Of a stretch of DNA of 64,000 nucleotides, positions 17,854-26,586 are shown one piece after another. Location: assembly GCA_900065925.1 (NCBI GenBank), contig LN890280.1:1666451-1730450 (forward strand), in the 5' to 3' direction. Numbering within the stretch: position 1 is the stretch's first letter; each line of letters opens with the position of its first letter. The position numbers and the translations under genes are program-made. The stretch comes from Nitrosotalea devaniterrae. GTDB lineage: Archaea; Thermoproteota; Nitrososphaeria; Nitrososphaerales; Nitrosopumilaceae. Under the pieces are notes generated by a model. It had not been told where the DNA came from and made no database searches. It saw only the letters and a list, made by a program, of their open reading frames with translations.

Positions 17854-17920
17854 TCACATGTAGCCCAAAAGATCATCCTTAAATGATACTTCCCAAGATT
17901 TTGTGATCGATTTTATGTTT

Positions 17921-18544
17921 TCATCCAATTCTTGACAGAGGTAGAATAAGATGTCTATAACCCTCCCTTTGTGTTATATATCTGGCAGATATTTTATCAC
18001 GCTCTCCTCTCTTGTTGTGATTTTTTATTTTCAACGATGTTTTACGCTCATCCACAAATTCTAGTTCAAAGTGTGAACAGAATCGAAGATTTAGAGAATT
18101 TACTATATGTAAAGCAATTTTCATGTTACCATTCCCTACTTTTACAATTTTTCTTTGAGCATTTATCCCTACCAAAATTTGAACGATATGCGATATCAGG
18201 TCATCAGTTGCTGTGTAGATTGAACTTTCAATTTCTTTTTCATAGTAAAAAACTGATAAACCTATTCTATTACCAGGATCAATTCCTATCACTAGTGAAT
18301 TGTTATTAATTCCAGATTGTAGTTTTTCAACTATTTTTGCACGTATAACAGTAGGATGATAATTGAATTCATTATCTAAAAGAACCAATCTAGTAGGCAT
18401 TCTAGAAGATTCAGACATGGTGGTAAGAATTAATCTTCGATCTGAACTTGTTATTTCTTCTGGCAATACAGAATCATAATTTAATTTAAGTCGTTTTAGA
18501 ATATTTATGAATTTAAAATATGATCTGCCTGATATCGTTGCCAC
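17921..18544 (-). CDS. RuvC/YqgF-like (RNase H fold) protein
   Basis: 207 residues. An N-terminal basic region (1-80, with FKFINILKRLKL) precedes a core that looks like a Holliday-junction resolvase fold. It has VIGIDPGNRIGLSVFY (85-100, candidate catalytic D89), an alternating strand/helix segment, FELEFVDERKTS (159-170, acidic E160/E162/E166) and RGERDKISARYI (179-190, candidate D183). The GIDPG and VDERxTS motifs recall RuvC and YqgF respectively. A DNA or RNA nuclease role is inference. It probably starts at the ATG at 18544. Confidence 0.7.
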   Translation of the reverse strand: MATISGRSYFKFINILKRLKLNYDSVLPEEITSSDRRLILTTMSESSRMPTRLVLLDNEFNYHPTVIRAKIVEKLQSGINNNSLVIGIDPGNRIGLSVFYYEKEIESSIYTATDDLISHIVQILVGINAQRKIVKVGNGNMKIALHIVNSLNLRFCSHFELEFVDERKTSLKIKNHNKRGERDKISARYITQREGYRHLILPLSRIG

Positions 18545-18636
18545 TGCTATATTATTTTGTGGTGGATATGATATGACTAATAATACGTGTCAGAAAATTT
18601 AAAGATTGTTTATGTATTGTTTTTAATCAATAAATT

Positions 18637-18978
18637 TCATTTAGTTGTCAATTGCAATATTGCCATTGCAAGATCTCCTTTTGCTTCAATCAATGCTTGT
18701 GTTGCCTTTTCTGGAGATACATTAGCCTGTTGTGCCACAAGTAGTATATCCTCTTCCTTAAAGACGGGCACTTCTAGCTCTCTTTCTTCATAACTCTCAG
18801 CAATGATTTGGAAAATAGAATTGTCCTTTGCCTTCATTTCTGTAACAGATGGTTTTGTAATTATGATTTCTTTTGTATCAGTCTTAATTATGACCTCTTG
18901 TACATTTTGTACATCTTTCATCTCAAGACCCATTTTGTCCAACATTCTTCGCATTTCGCGGTTTCCGCCACGCATCAT
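18637..18978 (-). CDS. nac: Nascent polypeptide-associated complex protein (archaeal alpha-NAC)
   Basis: A 113-residue ribosome-associated chaperone. After a short MMRGGNREMRRMLDKMGLEM leader comes the NAC domain (about 20-66: VQEVIIKTDTKEIIITKPSV), then a C-terminal UBA domain (about 75-113: EEDILLVAQQANVSPEKATQ and GDLAMAILQL). Archaeal NAC is a homodimer. It lies 7 nt after the PUA-protein gene and is probably cotranscribed with it, a pairing common in archaea. Confidence 0.95.
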   Translation of the reverse strand: MMRGGNREMRRMLDKMGLEMKDVQNVQEVIIKTDTKEIIITKPSVTEMKAKDNSIFQIIAESYEERELEVPVFKEEDILLVAQQANVSPEKATQALIEAKGDLAMAILQLTTK

Positions 18979-18985
18979 GGTATAT

Positions 18986-19453
18986 TCATACTCCGCTGTT
19001 TGTACTTTTTAAACTATCTCTGATCTTTACTGCTACACCTTTTTTAAATGACTTTATCATTCTTGTAGATAGCACTGCTTTGCCAACTGCGATTACTTTG
19101 TCATTATACAGAACTGATACATCTCCACCTATCAGTATGTTCTTTCCACACCAAGTTACATGTTTACAAAAGACCGAGCTGCCTTCTTGAACAAATGCTT
19201 TAGATTCATCATTAATTTCGAGGCAGTTTTCCCTGAATTTTTTACTTTTCAACAGGATTTGTGCGAAAAAAGGAGTAATGGCAAGTCCACCATCTGTTCT
19301 CAGAGTACAAAGTAGGTTATCATTTTGGTATACATGTTTTATTCGTCCAGTATTCTTTGAATAGGTAATTTTTACGTCCTTTGGGAGATATTTTGATACG
19401 CCATGACCAAAAAGTGCGTCCAATGTATGTTTGATTTTAAGAACCGAGTCCAT
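18986..19453 (-). CDS. PUA-domain RNA-binding protein
   Basis: 155 residues. The C-terminal about 75 form a PUA domain (ESSKAFVQEG-like entry, VTWCGKNILIGGDVSVLYND, KVIAVGKAVLSTRMIKSFKKG). The N-terminal half (LDALFGHGVSKYLPKDVKI, then LCTLRTDGGLAITPFFAQILL) is a pre-PUA-type region. It probably binds structured RNA such as rRNA or tRNA. Upstream partner of NAC in a two-gene operon. Confidence 0.85.
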   Translation of the reverse strand: MDSVLKIKHTLDALFGHGVSKYLPKDVKITYSKNTGRIKHVYQNDNLLCTLRTDGGLAITPFFAQILLKSKKFRENCLEINDESKAFVQEGSSVFCKHVTWCGKNILIGGDVSVLYNDKVIAVGKAVLSTRMIKSFKKGVAVKIRDSLKSTNSGV

Positions 19454-19502
19454 TGAATTATGTTAGTTTATCCGTGTTAATTATTTTTGCAATAGAAGTG
19501 AC

Positions 19503-19531
19503 CTATATAGTAATCCCTAACAACTATATAG
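19503..19531 (+). promoter_or_regulatory. Tandem CTATATAG boxes before the PhoU/AbrB gene
   Basis: The 8-bp palindrome CTATATAG occurs at 19503-19510 and again at 19524-19531, 21 bp apart (two helical turns). The second copy lies 23-30 nt before the ATG at 19554 and can serve as TATA box for a leaderless mRNA. The first may serve the divergent PUA/NAC operon or act as an operator. Confidence 0.45.
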
Positions 19532-19553
19532 AATAATTCACCACCTGTATAAC

Positions 19554-20597
19554 ATGGGAACAAATGAAGAAATGCGAAAGATACAGTTCACAGGCAAGTC
19601 TTCATACATTGTTTCACTGCCAAAACAATGGATAACAGATATGGGTCTCAAACAAGGAGATCAAGTAGCAGTAGTACGACAAGGAGTTTCCAATTTACAA
19701 ATTGTACCACTAAAACATCACAACAAACCTGTAGGTACAGAGGAGGCGACAATTGAAATCAAACCGGAAGAGGAGGATTCTACAATTGTTAGAAAACTGA
19801 TCTCACTTTATCTTCTTGGGTTTACTATTATCAACGTAAAATCAAAAGTTGGAAGATTAAAGCCATCTCAGAGAAATTCCATCAAAGATGCGGTAAAGAG
19901 TATTTTGATGGGAACTGAGATTACTGCAGATTCTATCGAAGGAATAACTATTCAAGTACTCATCAATCTGTTTGAGCTTTCAGTTGATGGAGCACTAAAA
20001 AGAATGCTAATAATTGCAAAATCAATGCAAAACGATGCTTTGCTTGCTCAGGAAGAAGCAAATTTTGAGTTAGCAAAAGAAGTTGTAAACAGCGATGATG
20101 AAGTTGATAGATTCAGTTTCTACATAATGAGACAACTCAAGATTGCCATACAAAATGAACATATGTTAAATGAAATGGGAATAGAAAGCCCTTACCACTG
20201 TTTAGGTTACAGGTTAATAGTGAAGAATATTGAGCGTCTTGGAGATCATGCAACAGAGATAGCTAAAGACTTGCTTGAATACAAGAAGCCTATCAAGAAA
20301 TTGGTACTTGAGCCAATACATGAAATGAATACATTTACTTTGGCAGTATTAGATGAGGCATGCTTATCTCTATTCAAAAAGGATTCTAATCAAGCAGAAA
20401 GAACCGTACAAAAAGCATCTGAAATTTCAAAGTATGAAAGGAAGGTACAAGACAGTATGAAGACATTGAAGGATACGGAAGAAATCTATAGAGTAAGAAG
20501 AATGAGTGAAAACATACGAAGAATATCAGAATATGCAAGTGACATAGCTGAGATAGTATTGGATGTCACTATAGAAAAAACTCTGCGAAAGCAATAA
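19554..20597 (+). CDS. AbrB/SpoVT-PhoU domain regulator
   Basis: 347 residues. An N-terminal swapped-hairpin AbrB-type DNA-binding domain (about 5-55: [20 protein letters not shown], then [11 protein letters not shown]) is joined to two PhoU-like helical bundles (about 100-340; [37 protein letters not shown] with the E/D metal-cluster residues, [16 protein letters not shown]). The architecture is a phosphate-responsive transcription regulator widespread in Thaumarchaeota, and target genes are not known from this window. It is followed 4 nt later by hflX. Confidence 0.9.
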   Translation: MGTNEEMRKIQFTGKSSYIVSLPKQWITDMGLKQGDQVAVVRQGVSNLQIVPLKHHNKPVGTEEATIEIKPEEEDSTIVRKLISLYLLGFTIINVKSKVGRLKPSQRNSIKDAVKSILMGTEITADSIEGITIQVLINLFELSVDGALKRMLIIAKSMQNDALLAQEEANFELAKEVVNSDDEVDRFSFYIMRQLKIAIQNEHMLNEMGIESPYHCLGYRLIVKNIERLGDHATEIAKDLLEYKKPIKKLVLEPIHEMNTFTLAVLDEACLSLFKKDSNQAERTVQKASEISKYERKVQDSMKTLKDTEEIYRVRRMSENIRRISEYASDIAEIVLDVTIEKTLRKQ

Positions 20598-20601
20598 GAT
20601 A

Positions 20602-21750
20602 GTGAAGGATGACAGTAAAACATTGAAAGATTCTGCAATTCTCATAACATACGATAGAGAAGATTCACTAAAAGAAGCACTAGGTCTTTGTGATGCTGCA
20701 GGATATGAGGTTCGCAAGGTCATACAGCATAGATTTCTAAACAAGTCAAAGTATGGTCTTGGAGAAGGAAAGGTGGAGGAACTCAAGGAAATGTTGAGTA
20801 CAATAAAACCTGATGTGATAATCTTTGATGAAATTCTCAAACCAAGTCAAAATTATAATTTAGCCTCTACTCTCAAAATGAACATTCTGGATAGGGAAGC
20901 TCTAATTCTTCAGATCTTTGAACGTAGAGCAAAGAGTTCAGAATCAACATTACAAGTAAAAATGGCGCAGTTAAGATATGAGATGTCAAGAGCTAGAGAA
21001 AAAGTTAGACTGGCAAAGATGGGAGAACAGCCAGGATTCATGGGAATAGGAAAGTTCGAAGTGGATGTCTACTTTAATGACATCAAAAATAGAATGAACG
21101 GTGTAAAAACAAAATTAACAAAGGCATCAACTCAACGTGCTCTTCATAGACAAGCAAGAGAAAGATTTGGATTCAAAACTATTTCTCTTGCAGGATATAC
21201 ATCAGCAGGAAAAACTACACTTTTTAACATATTAACAGGAGAAGAAAAAGAAGAAAGCCCAAAACTTTTCACTACTCTATCTACAACTACACGAAAGATC
21301 ACTCTCAAAAACTCTGAAGTTTTAATTTCAGATACTGTAGGTTTCATAAGCAAGCTTCCATCATACATGGTAGCAGCATTCAAATCAACTCTTGAGGAAC
21401 TTGTGTATACAGATGTTGTAATAGTTGTAATCGATATTAGTGACGACATTTTAGAACTAAGAAAAAAATTCAAGAGTTGTATTTCTACTTTAGATGAAAT
21501 TGGAGTAGGTAAAGATAAAATGATTTTTGTTCTAAATAAGTCGGACTTGATTTCAAAAGAAGAAGTTGTAGTGAGAGCTAAAGAATTAGGTATGGATAAT
21601 TATAAAAAATGGTTATCAGTATCTTCTACAACTAGATACAACATTAATCAATTAAAGATGCTAGTATTTGAGGCAATAGATGCAATACCTGTAACAGGAA
21701 GAAAAACTGAAATATCAAAACCAAAAAAGCAGAGAAAACTCCAAAGATGA
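20602..21750 (+). CDS. hflX: GTPase HflX
   Basis: A 382-residue ribosome-associated GTPase. The N-terminal HflX domain (about 10-170) includes [14 protein letters not shown] and the Arg/Lys-rich coiled coil ending [16 protein letters not shown]. The G domain shows G1 [12 protein letters not shown] (about 196-207), G3 DTVGFI and G4 LNKSD. Translation begins at GTG 20602. HflX splits stalled ribosomes in bacteria, and an archaeal role is inferred by homology. It overlaps trm56 by 4 nt (ATGA). Confidence 0.93.
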   Translation: MKDDSKTLKDSAILITYDREDSLKEALGLCDAAGYEVRKVIQHRFLNKSKYGLGEGKVEELKEMLSTIKPDVIIFDEILKPSQNYNLASTLKMNILDREALILQIFERRAKSSESTLQVKMAQLRYEMSRAREKVRLAKMGEQPGFMGIGKFEVDVYFNDIKNRMNGVKTKLTKASTQRALHRQARERFGFKTISLAGYTSAGKTTLFNILTGEEKEESPKLFTTLSTTTRKITLKNSEVLISDTVGFISKLPSYMVAAFKSTLEELVYTDVVIVVIDISDDILELRKKFKSCISTLDEIGVGKDKMIFVLNKSDLISKEEVVVRAKELGMDNYKKWLSVSSTTRYNINQLKMLVFEAIDAIPVTGRKTEISKPKKQRKLQR

Positions 21751-22277
21751 AGATTGAAGTTTTACGTATAGGTACACGCCTTGTCAGAGATGACAGAGTA
21801 ACAACACATGTAACCCTAGTATCAAGAGCATTCGGAGCATCAAAAATATACATGTATGATGCAAATCCAGAGATCAAAGAGACTATTGAGAAAGTAAACA
21901 AGATGTGGGGCAGTGATTTCAAAGTAGAAATTATTGAGAATTGGAAGGATGTCATAAAATCAAAAAAGAAAGATTTGTTCAAAATAGTTCACTTGACAAT
22001 GTATGGTGAAAATATTAACGATGTTCAGGATCAAGTAAGAGGTGAAGAAAAAATTTTAATTGTTGTCGGTGCAGAAAAAGTTCCAAGAGAAGCATACGAC
22101 ATGGCTGATTACAACATAGCAATTGGAAACCAGCCTCATTCAGAGATCTCTGCACTTGCCATACTGATGGATAGAATTTTGCAAGGACAGCACCTCCAGA
22201 AAAAATATTCGGGCGGAGAGCGGGAAATAATTCCTACAAAAAAGGGAAAAAACGTGATAGATAAAACAGATAATTGA
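21747..22277 (+). CDS. trm56: tRNA (cytidine(56)-2'-O)-methyltransferase
   Basis: A 176-residue SPOUT-class methyltransferase that modifies C56 in the T-loop of archaeal tRNAs. Diagnostic elements are [19 protein letters not shown] at the start, [10 protein letters not shown] in the middle, and the SAM-binding knot [20 protein letters not shown] plus [14 protein letters not shown]. The family is archaea-specific. Coupled to hflX by a 4-nt overlap. Confidence 0.94.
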   Translation: MKIEVLRIGTRLVRDDRVTTHVTLVSRAFGASKIYMYDANPEIKETIEKVNKMWGSDFKVEIIENWKDVIKSKKKDLFKIVHLTMYGENINDVQDQVRGEEKILIVVGAEKVPREAYDMADYNIAIGNQPHSEISALAILMDRILQGQHLQKKYSGGEREIIPTKKGKNVIDKTDN

Positions 22278-22310
22278 AGTAATTACATAAAAACAGGTTT
22301 AAAACCATTG

Positions 22311-22320
22311 ATTAAATATA
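22311..22320 (+). promoter_or_regulatory. TATA-like box for tfe
   Basis: ATTAAATATA lies 24-33 nt before the tfe ATG at 22344. That places the start of transcription close to the start codon. Confidence 0.4.
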
Positions 22321-22343
22321 GAGATTGAGAGGGAAAATGTACG

Positions 22344-22853
22344 ATGTCAGTTGAACATGAAGATCCTTTTGTAAAAATTGCTGCCTTGATAGGTGGAGAT
22401 GAGTATCTGAAAGTTGCTCGCTCCCTTCTTAACACAGAGGATGCTACAGATGAGGAAATAGCAAGCTCAACTGGACTTAGAATCAACATAGTTAGAAAAG
22501 TACTGTACGATCTTTTTGGTAAAGCGCTGATAACAGGAATAAGAGTAAAGGACGAAAAGAAAGGATGGTTTGTCTACAGATGGAGAGCAAGAAAGGATGA
22601 AGTAGACAACTTTATTGAAAACCAAAAAAAGAAGATTGTAGAAAGATTGCAACAGAGAGTAGATTATGAGAATTCTGCAGACTTTTATCATTGTGGAAAT
22701 GAAGACTGTCAAAAATTAACCTTTGAAAAAGCCCTTGATTTATCCTTCAAATGTCCTACTTGTGGAAAGTTGGTAAATCTTTCAAAAAATGAAAAGCTGA
22801 AAAAGGCTTTACAGGGAAAAATAGATCAGCTACGTGATGATCTCAAACATTAA
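22344..22853 (+). CDS. tfe: Transcription initiation factor E (TFE alpha)
   Basis: A 169-residue general transcription factor that stabilises the open promoter complex. The N-terminal winged helix (about 5-90) has DATDEEIASSTGLRINIVRK and RWRARKDEV. An amphipathic linker leads to the C-terminal zinc ribbon with CGNEDCQ and CPTCGK (about 115-145), and a basic helix follows. All four zinc Cys are present. Its last 4 nt overlap the 3' end of the convergent reductase gene. Confidence 0.95.
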   Translation: MSVEHEDPFVKIAALIGGDEYLKVARSLLNTEDATDEEIASSTGLRINIVRKVLYDLFGKALITGIRVKDEKKGWFVYRWRARKDEVDNFIENQKKKIVERLQQRVDYENSADFYHCGNEDCQKLTFEKALDLSFKCPTCGKLVNLSKNEKLKKALQGKIDQLRDDLKH

Positions 22854-23494
22854 GACATATAGTGTAAAACTATTTCATTTTGTATTTTCTCAATCTTTTT
22901 CAATTTAAATGAGTTAGATATTTTTCCAAAACCAACACCTTCAACCAGAGAAATTGCAGTACTTCCCCCCAAGACATATGGCGTAATAGTAACTACAATT
23001 TCATCTACTAGTTTTTCCTTGAAGAAATACCAGTTAGTTGTGCCTCCACCTTCAACAGCAATTTTTTTAATTCCTTTTTTTCCAAGGATTTTCAATAATT
23101 TCTTTATATCGATTTTTTTCTTTCCACATCTAATTACTTGGACTCCTTTTGTAGTAAATTTTTTAACGTTTTTAGAAGAGTTTTCAGATACAACTAACAT
23201 TGTAGGAATTTTTTTTGCAGTTTTGACCACATTTGATTTTATAGATAAACTACCCTTTGAATCAAGAATAATACGAATGGGATTTTTTCCTTTGACATAA
23301 CGAACAGTGAGTAATGGATCGTCAACATTTACAGTATTTTTTCCTACTAGTACAGCATCAACACTTTTTCTAAGGTTATGAACTCTTACCAGATCTTTCC
23401 TAGATGATAGATTAGATTTTCCTGTACGAGTGGCTATTTTTCCATCAATGCTAATGGCAGCACTAAGTATTACGTATGGTCTAGATTTTTCCAT
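22850..23494 (-). CDS. arfC: 2,5-diamino-6-ribosylamino-pyrimidinone 5'-phosphate reductase
   Basis: A 214-residue RibD-C/DHFR-like reductase that reduces the ribosyl side chain to ribityl in archaeal and fungal-type riboflavin synthesis. Motifs: RPYVILSAAISIDGKIATRTGKS (written in parts: RPYVILSAAIS, DGKIATRTG), AVLVGKNTVNVDDPLLTVR, IRIILDSKG, VEGGGTTNWYF and VVTITPYVLGG. There is no deaminase domain. Last gene of the riboflavin operon; its start overlaps the amidohydrolase gene by 14 nt. Confidence 0.93.
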   Translation of the reverse strand: MEKSRPYVILSAAISIDGKIATRTGKSNLSSRKDLVRVHNLRKSVDAVLVGKNTVNVDDPLLTVRYVKGKNPIRIILDSKGSLSIKSNVVKTAKKIPTMLVVSENSSKNVKKFTTKGVQVIRCGKKKIDIKKLLKILGKKGIKKIAVEGGGTTNWYFFKEKLVDEIVVTITPYVLGGSTAISLVEGVGFGKISNSFKLKKIEKIQNEIVLHYMS

Positions 23495-24671
23495 GTACTA
23501 GTTTTCCTTCGTACATTACTGCTTTTATTGTATTTTCTGAAGCTCGTTGTACTACTGAAGCATGTGGATTGTGCATGGGCTCTAGATCAATTGAGTGCTT
23601 TTCAATGAATATACAATCTGCGATTTTGTCATTTTGAACAATTCCTACTTTACCACCCAGAAGATTAGAGGCATTGGTGGTAGCCATTTTGAGTATGTCT
23701 TTTGGCAATAGTCTTTTTTTCTTAATACCCATAGAAACTTTCCAAAGATAGTCCATTTCCCTGAACATATCAGGAGAGTTTATCATCACATTATCAGTTC
23801 CAATTGCCACATTACAACCAGCGTCAAGCATGAGATCTACATCAGGGACACCTTCTGCAAGAGATCCATTTGCTCTTGGACAAACAACAATACTTGTTTT
23901 ATTTTTGGTTGCCATCACAAGATCTTTTTGTGAAGCATAAGTCATATGAACCAAGAAATTCGGTTTTGCAATCAGAGCTCGCTGAGTTTCTGTTTTTCCA
24001 GATATTTTTTTGGATATCTTGTTACTTTCTTCAGTTTCGGCCGAATGTATAGCACGAATATTTTTTGTCTTTGCAAAGTATTGTAATGCCAAATCACTAA
24101 ATTCATTGGGACCGCTGATACCAACTCCGTCACAATGCACCAGAAGATTTTGAAGATCTAATTTGTGGGATTGCGGAATAGATATGTTATTTTTGATAGA
24201 ACTAGAGTTTTGATAATATTCAATTCTTCCCAAAATAACTGGCCTTATTGAAATACCCAATGTAGCGTTTTTTAACAGATTAATTCCTTCAATGCCCCCT
24301 TCTCGGAAATCAATGAATGATGTTATTCCTTTTTTAATCATAGAAATACATGAATTTCTGATAAAGCTTGTTAGATGTGATTTATCAGAATTTTTGAGAA
24401 TCTTTTGTTTAAATCCACTAACTGGGTGTATCTTTTCCTCAACATTGGAATCTATTCCTATGTCTTTTGCAATAGAATCCCCAATGTGTGTATGTGAATT
24501 AATCAGTCCAGGCATCATCAATAACCCCTCGCCATCAAGCACTGTTTCACCTTTGAGAGGCAAAAGTTTTGTCCCTATTTGTCCAATATGCTTTCCAGAA
24601 ATCCTTACACTTGTATTCTGAACATAATCTAGCTCTGGTCCATGAAAAAGGCTGATATTTTTTATCAGCAT
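23481..24671 (-). CDS. Amidohydrolase (cytosine/guanine-deaminase-like) inside riboflavin operon
   Basis: A 396-residue metal-dependent hydrolase of the TRZ/ATZ/cytosine-deaminase branch. All metal and catalytic residues are visible: HTH at 60-62 (LINSHTHIGDS), H209 and E212 in IHSAETEES, H242 in FLVHMTYAS, and D293 in AIGTDNVMINSPDMFREMD. Such enzymes deaminate ring amino groups. It overlaps the GTP cyclohydrolase III gene by 7 nt and the reductase gene by 14 nt, so it is firmly inside the riboflavin operon. This suggests it removes the pyrimidine C2 amino group or the formyl group, but neither is shown. A stand-alone salvage deaminase is the alternative. Confidence 0.85.
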   Translation of the reverse strand: MLIKNISLFHGPELDYVQNTSVRISGKHIGQIGTKLLPLKGETVLDGEGLLMMPGLINSHTHIGDSIAKDIGIDSNVEEKIHPVSGFKQKILKNSDKSHLTSFIRNSCISMIKKGITSFIDFREGGIEGINLLKNATLGISIRPVILGRIEYYQNSSSIKNNISIPQSHKLDLQNLLVHCDGVGISGPNEFSDLALQYFAKTKNIRAIHSAETEESNKISKKISGKTETQRALIAKPNFLVHMTYASQKDLVMATKNKTSIVVCPRANGSLAEGVPDVDLMLDAGCNVAIGTDNVMINSPDMFREMDYLWKVSMGIKKKRLLPKDILKMATTNASNLLGGKVGIVQNDKIADCIFIEKHSIDLEPMHNPHASVVQRASENTIKAVMYEGKLVHGKI

Positions 24672-25417
24672 GTTGTCTCAAGTATTCGTGTATCTTTTTT
24701 TCCAGAGTCTCTAAGTTCACGAATCTTATCTAGTGACAGGGTGGCCAATTTTGCAGCATCTCTTCCTGTTTTTGCTGTTCCAATTCCACAGTTAAAGGAA
24801 ATATCATATTTTTGTTTTACAATTTCAAGAAACTTTGTTATTTCATCCTTGTTAAAATTAGAGCTTATTATCATAAAGTTATCTCCACCCATGAAAAATG
24901 CAAGTGAGTTTCTCTGAAGGAAAAATTCTGACATTTCAGAATATAATTTTATAATAAGAGAAGATACTTCATAAGGTGATTTTTTGGCAGAAACTGAAGT
25001 AGAACCATCCACATCCATATGAATAATCTGAACTAAATCTGTCTCTTTCTTCAACTGTAATCCAAAGACATTATGATCCTTGCTTAGATTTGTGTTAGAT
25101 CTTCTTGCCTTATCAGCATTTGAACTTGCTTCAAACGGAGTATTTCCTTGTCCGATAGACATGGATAAACTCAATTCAAAAGATTTTACTAGTTGTTTCT
25201 GAATTTCTACATGATCGTCAGCGGAAAGACCATTACTTATTACAAAAATTTCATCAAATCGATTAGGAAATGCAAGACAATTTTTTTGTGAGAATAAATT
25301 TTGTATTTCTCGGTATAACGATGCTTGAAGCATCTGAAGCTTATGTTCTCGATCACTGCCCAAGGTCAGAGTCCAAGGTCCATAGCCAGTAATCTTGATT
25401 ATAGTTAATTGAATCAT
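24665..25417 (-). CDS. gch3: GTP cyclohydrolase III (archaeal)
   Basis: A 250-residue enzyme that opens GTP to 2-amino-5-formylamino-6-ribosylamino-pyrimidinone phosphate, the first step of archaeal riboflavin (and possibly F420) synthesis. The family N-terminus QLTIIKITGYGPWTLTLG is present, as are two nucleotide-cyclase-like halves (FPNRFDEIFVISNGLS and FFMGGDNFMIISSNFN) and DVDGSTSVS. Its ATG overlaps ribH by 4 nt. Confidence 0.94.
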   Translation of the reverse strand: MIQLTIIKITGYGPWTLTLGSDREHKLQMLQASLYREIQNLFSQKNCLAFPNRFDEIFVISNGLSADDHVEIQKQLVKSFELSLSMSIGQGNTPFEASSNADKARRSNTNLSKDHNVFGLQLKKETDLVQIIHMDVDGSTSVSAKKSPYEVSSLIIKLYSEMSEFFLQRNSLAFFMGGDNFMIISSNFNKDEITKFLEIVKQKYDISFNCGIGTAKTGRDAAKLATLSLDKIRELRDSGKKDTRILETTC

Positions 25418-25830
25418 TTTCTAATTTTTTCCAGTTCTTCAGATAATTTCTTTACAGCCTCAACAGCTCTCTCAGCTACAGGACGTATTCTTTGATGTGC
25501 TTGTCTGTCACTCATTCCAGGTCCTGTTATTCCCAGTGTAACTGGTTTTTGATGCTTTATTGAAAGATCTGCTATTGCTTTTGCAGTAACATGTGAAATT
25601 AGTTCATCGTGTTTTGTTTGCCCTTGGATTACGGCTCCAAGAGTTACCACAGCATCAATGTCCTTTCTTTGTAACAGAGTGTCAATTATGAGAGGCATAT
25701 CAAATACGCCTGGTACCTTAGCGGTATACTTTACATTCAGTTTCAATACGCTTGCTTTTTCTATTGCAAGATCAAGCATTTTAGAGGTTATTTCACTATT
25801 AAACTCGGCAACAACAATTGCTATATTCAA
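25414..25830 (-). CDS. ribH: 6,7-dimethyl-8-ribityllumazine synthase
   Basis: 138 residues. It condenses the ribityl-pyrimidine with dihydroxybutanone phosphate. Family marks: IAIVVAEFNSEITSKML at the N-terminus, VPGVFDMPLI, VTLGAVIQGQTKHDELI with the catalytic His, and LGITGPGMSDRQAHQR near the end. It lies 2 nt after ribB and overlaps gch3 by 4 nt. Confidence 0.95.
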   Translation of the reverse strand: MNIAIVVAEFNSEITSKMLDLAIEKASVLKLNVKYTAKVPGVFDMPLIIDTLLQRKDIDAVVTLGAVIQGQTKHDELISHVTAKAIADLSIKHQKPVTLGITGPGMSDRQAHQRIRPVAERAVEAVKKLSEELEKIRK

Positions 25831-25832
25831 AA

Positions 25833-26513
25833 TTAATGCTCCTTGGAAATTTTAACAAGCTCAGCACCATCAAAATAGGGTATTGCATTATCACTAGCAT
25901 ATTTTTTTGCCTTGTCAGTAGATAGTGCAGCAAATGTTTGAGAATCTAACATTTCACATATTGCAGTAACTGGCGAAAGCCCTGCAAGCTTCATCAGATA
26001 GATAGACATTTCAGTGTGACCAAGTCTATTTGACAATAATCCTTCTGAGGCAATAAGTAATGGAACATGACCAGGCGTTTTAAAATTAGAATTGAAAAGA
26101 ATTTTTTTGTCACTATTCTCATTTTTATATAATTTAGCCATTTCAGAAATCGTAAATGCTCTTTCTTTATCTGTTATTCCAGTGAATGTATTTTTATGAT
26201 TAATTGAGATTGAAAATGATGGTCGATCTCCATAAGGTGCAGTACCAATTATCATCTTTTTTAAATCTACATCAAAATTTTGAGAGTTAGAAAGAATTTC
26301 ATGCATATAGTCTAATCCCAAACTTGATGCAAGTGCATGATTGATTGACATGCAAATCAGCCCTCCAGCATCCATACGCATACGTGCTATATGTTTTGGA
26401 GTTACAAATTCTGCTGCAATCACCATATCTACCTCATTTTCACGTTTACCCTCATCATGAAGTAGAATAAAGTCACCTCGTCTAAGAGATGAGAGTGCTT
26501 CATCTAAGGACAT
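25833..26513 (-). CDS. ribB: 3,4-dihydroxy-2-butanone 4-phosphate synthase
   Basis: A 226-residue Mg-dependent enzyme that makes the four-carbon riboflavin precursor from ribulose 5-phosphate. Seen: ILLHDEGKRENEVDMVIAAE with acidic metal ligands, RMRMDAGGLICMSI, FTGITDKERAFTI, and FKTPGHVPLL followed by RLGHTEMSIYLMKLAGL. Single-domain form without a GTP cyclohydrolase II fusion, consistent with the use of GTP cyclohydrolase III here. Confidence 0.95.
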   Translation of the reverse strand: MSLDEALSSLRRGDFILLHDEGKRENEVDMVIAAEFVTPKHIARMRMDAGGLICMSINHALASSLGLDYMHEILSNSQNFDVDLKKMIIGTAPYGDRPSFSISINHKNTFTGITDKERAFTISEMAKLYKNENSDKKILFNSNFKTPGHVPLLIASEGLLSNRLGHTEMSIYLMKLAGLSPVTAICEMLDSQTFAALSTDKAKKYASDNAIPYFDGAELVKISKEH

Positions 26514-26586
26514 ATACTGATCAGCTTTTCATTATTGTTATAAATCTTACTAGAAAATTGGTAACTACCAAAATAGTGGTAATCAA

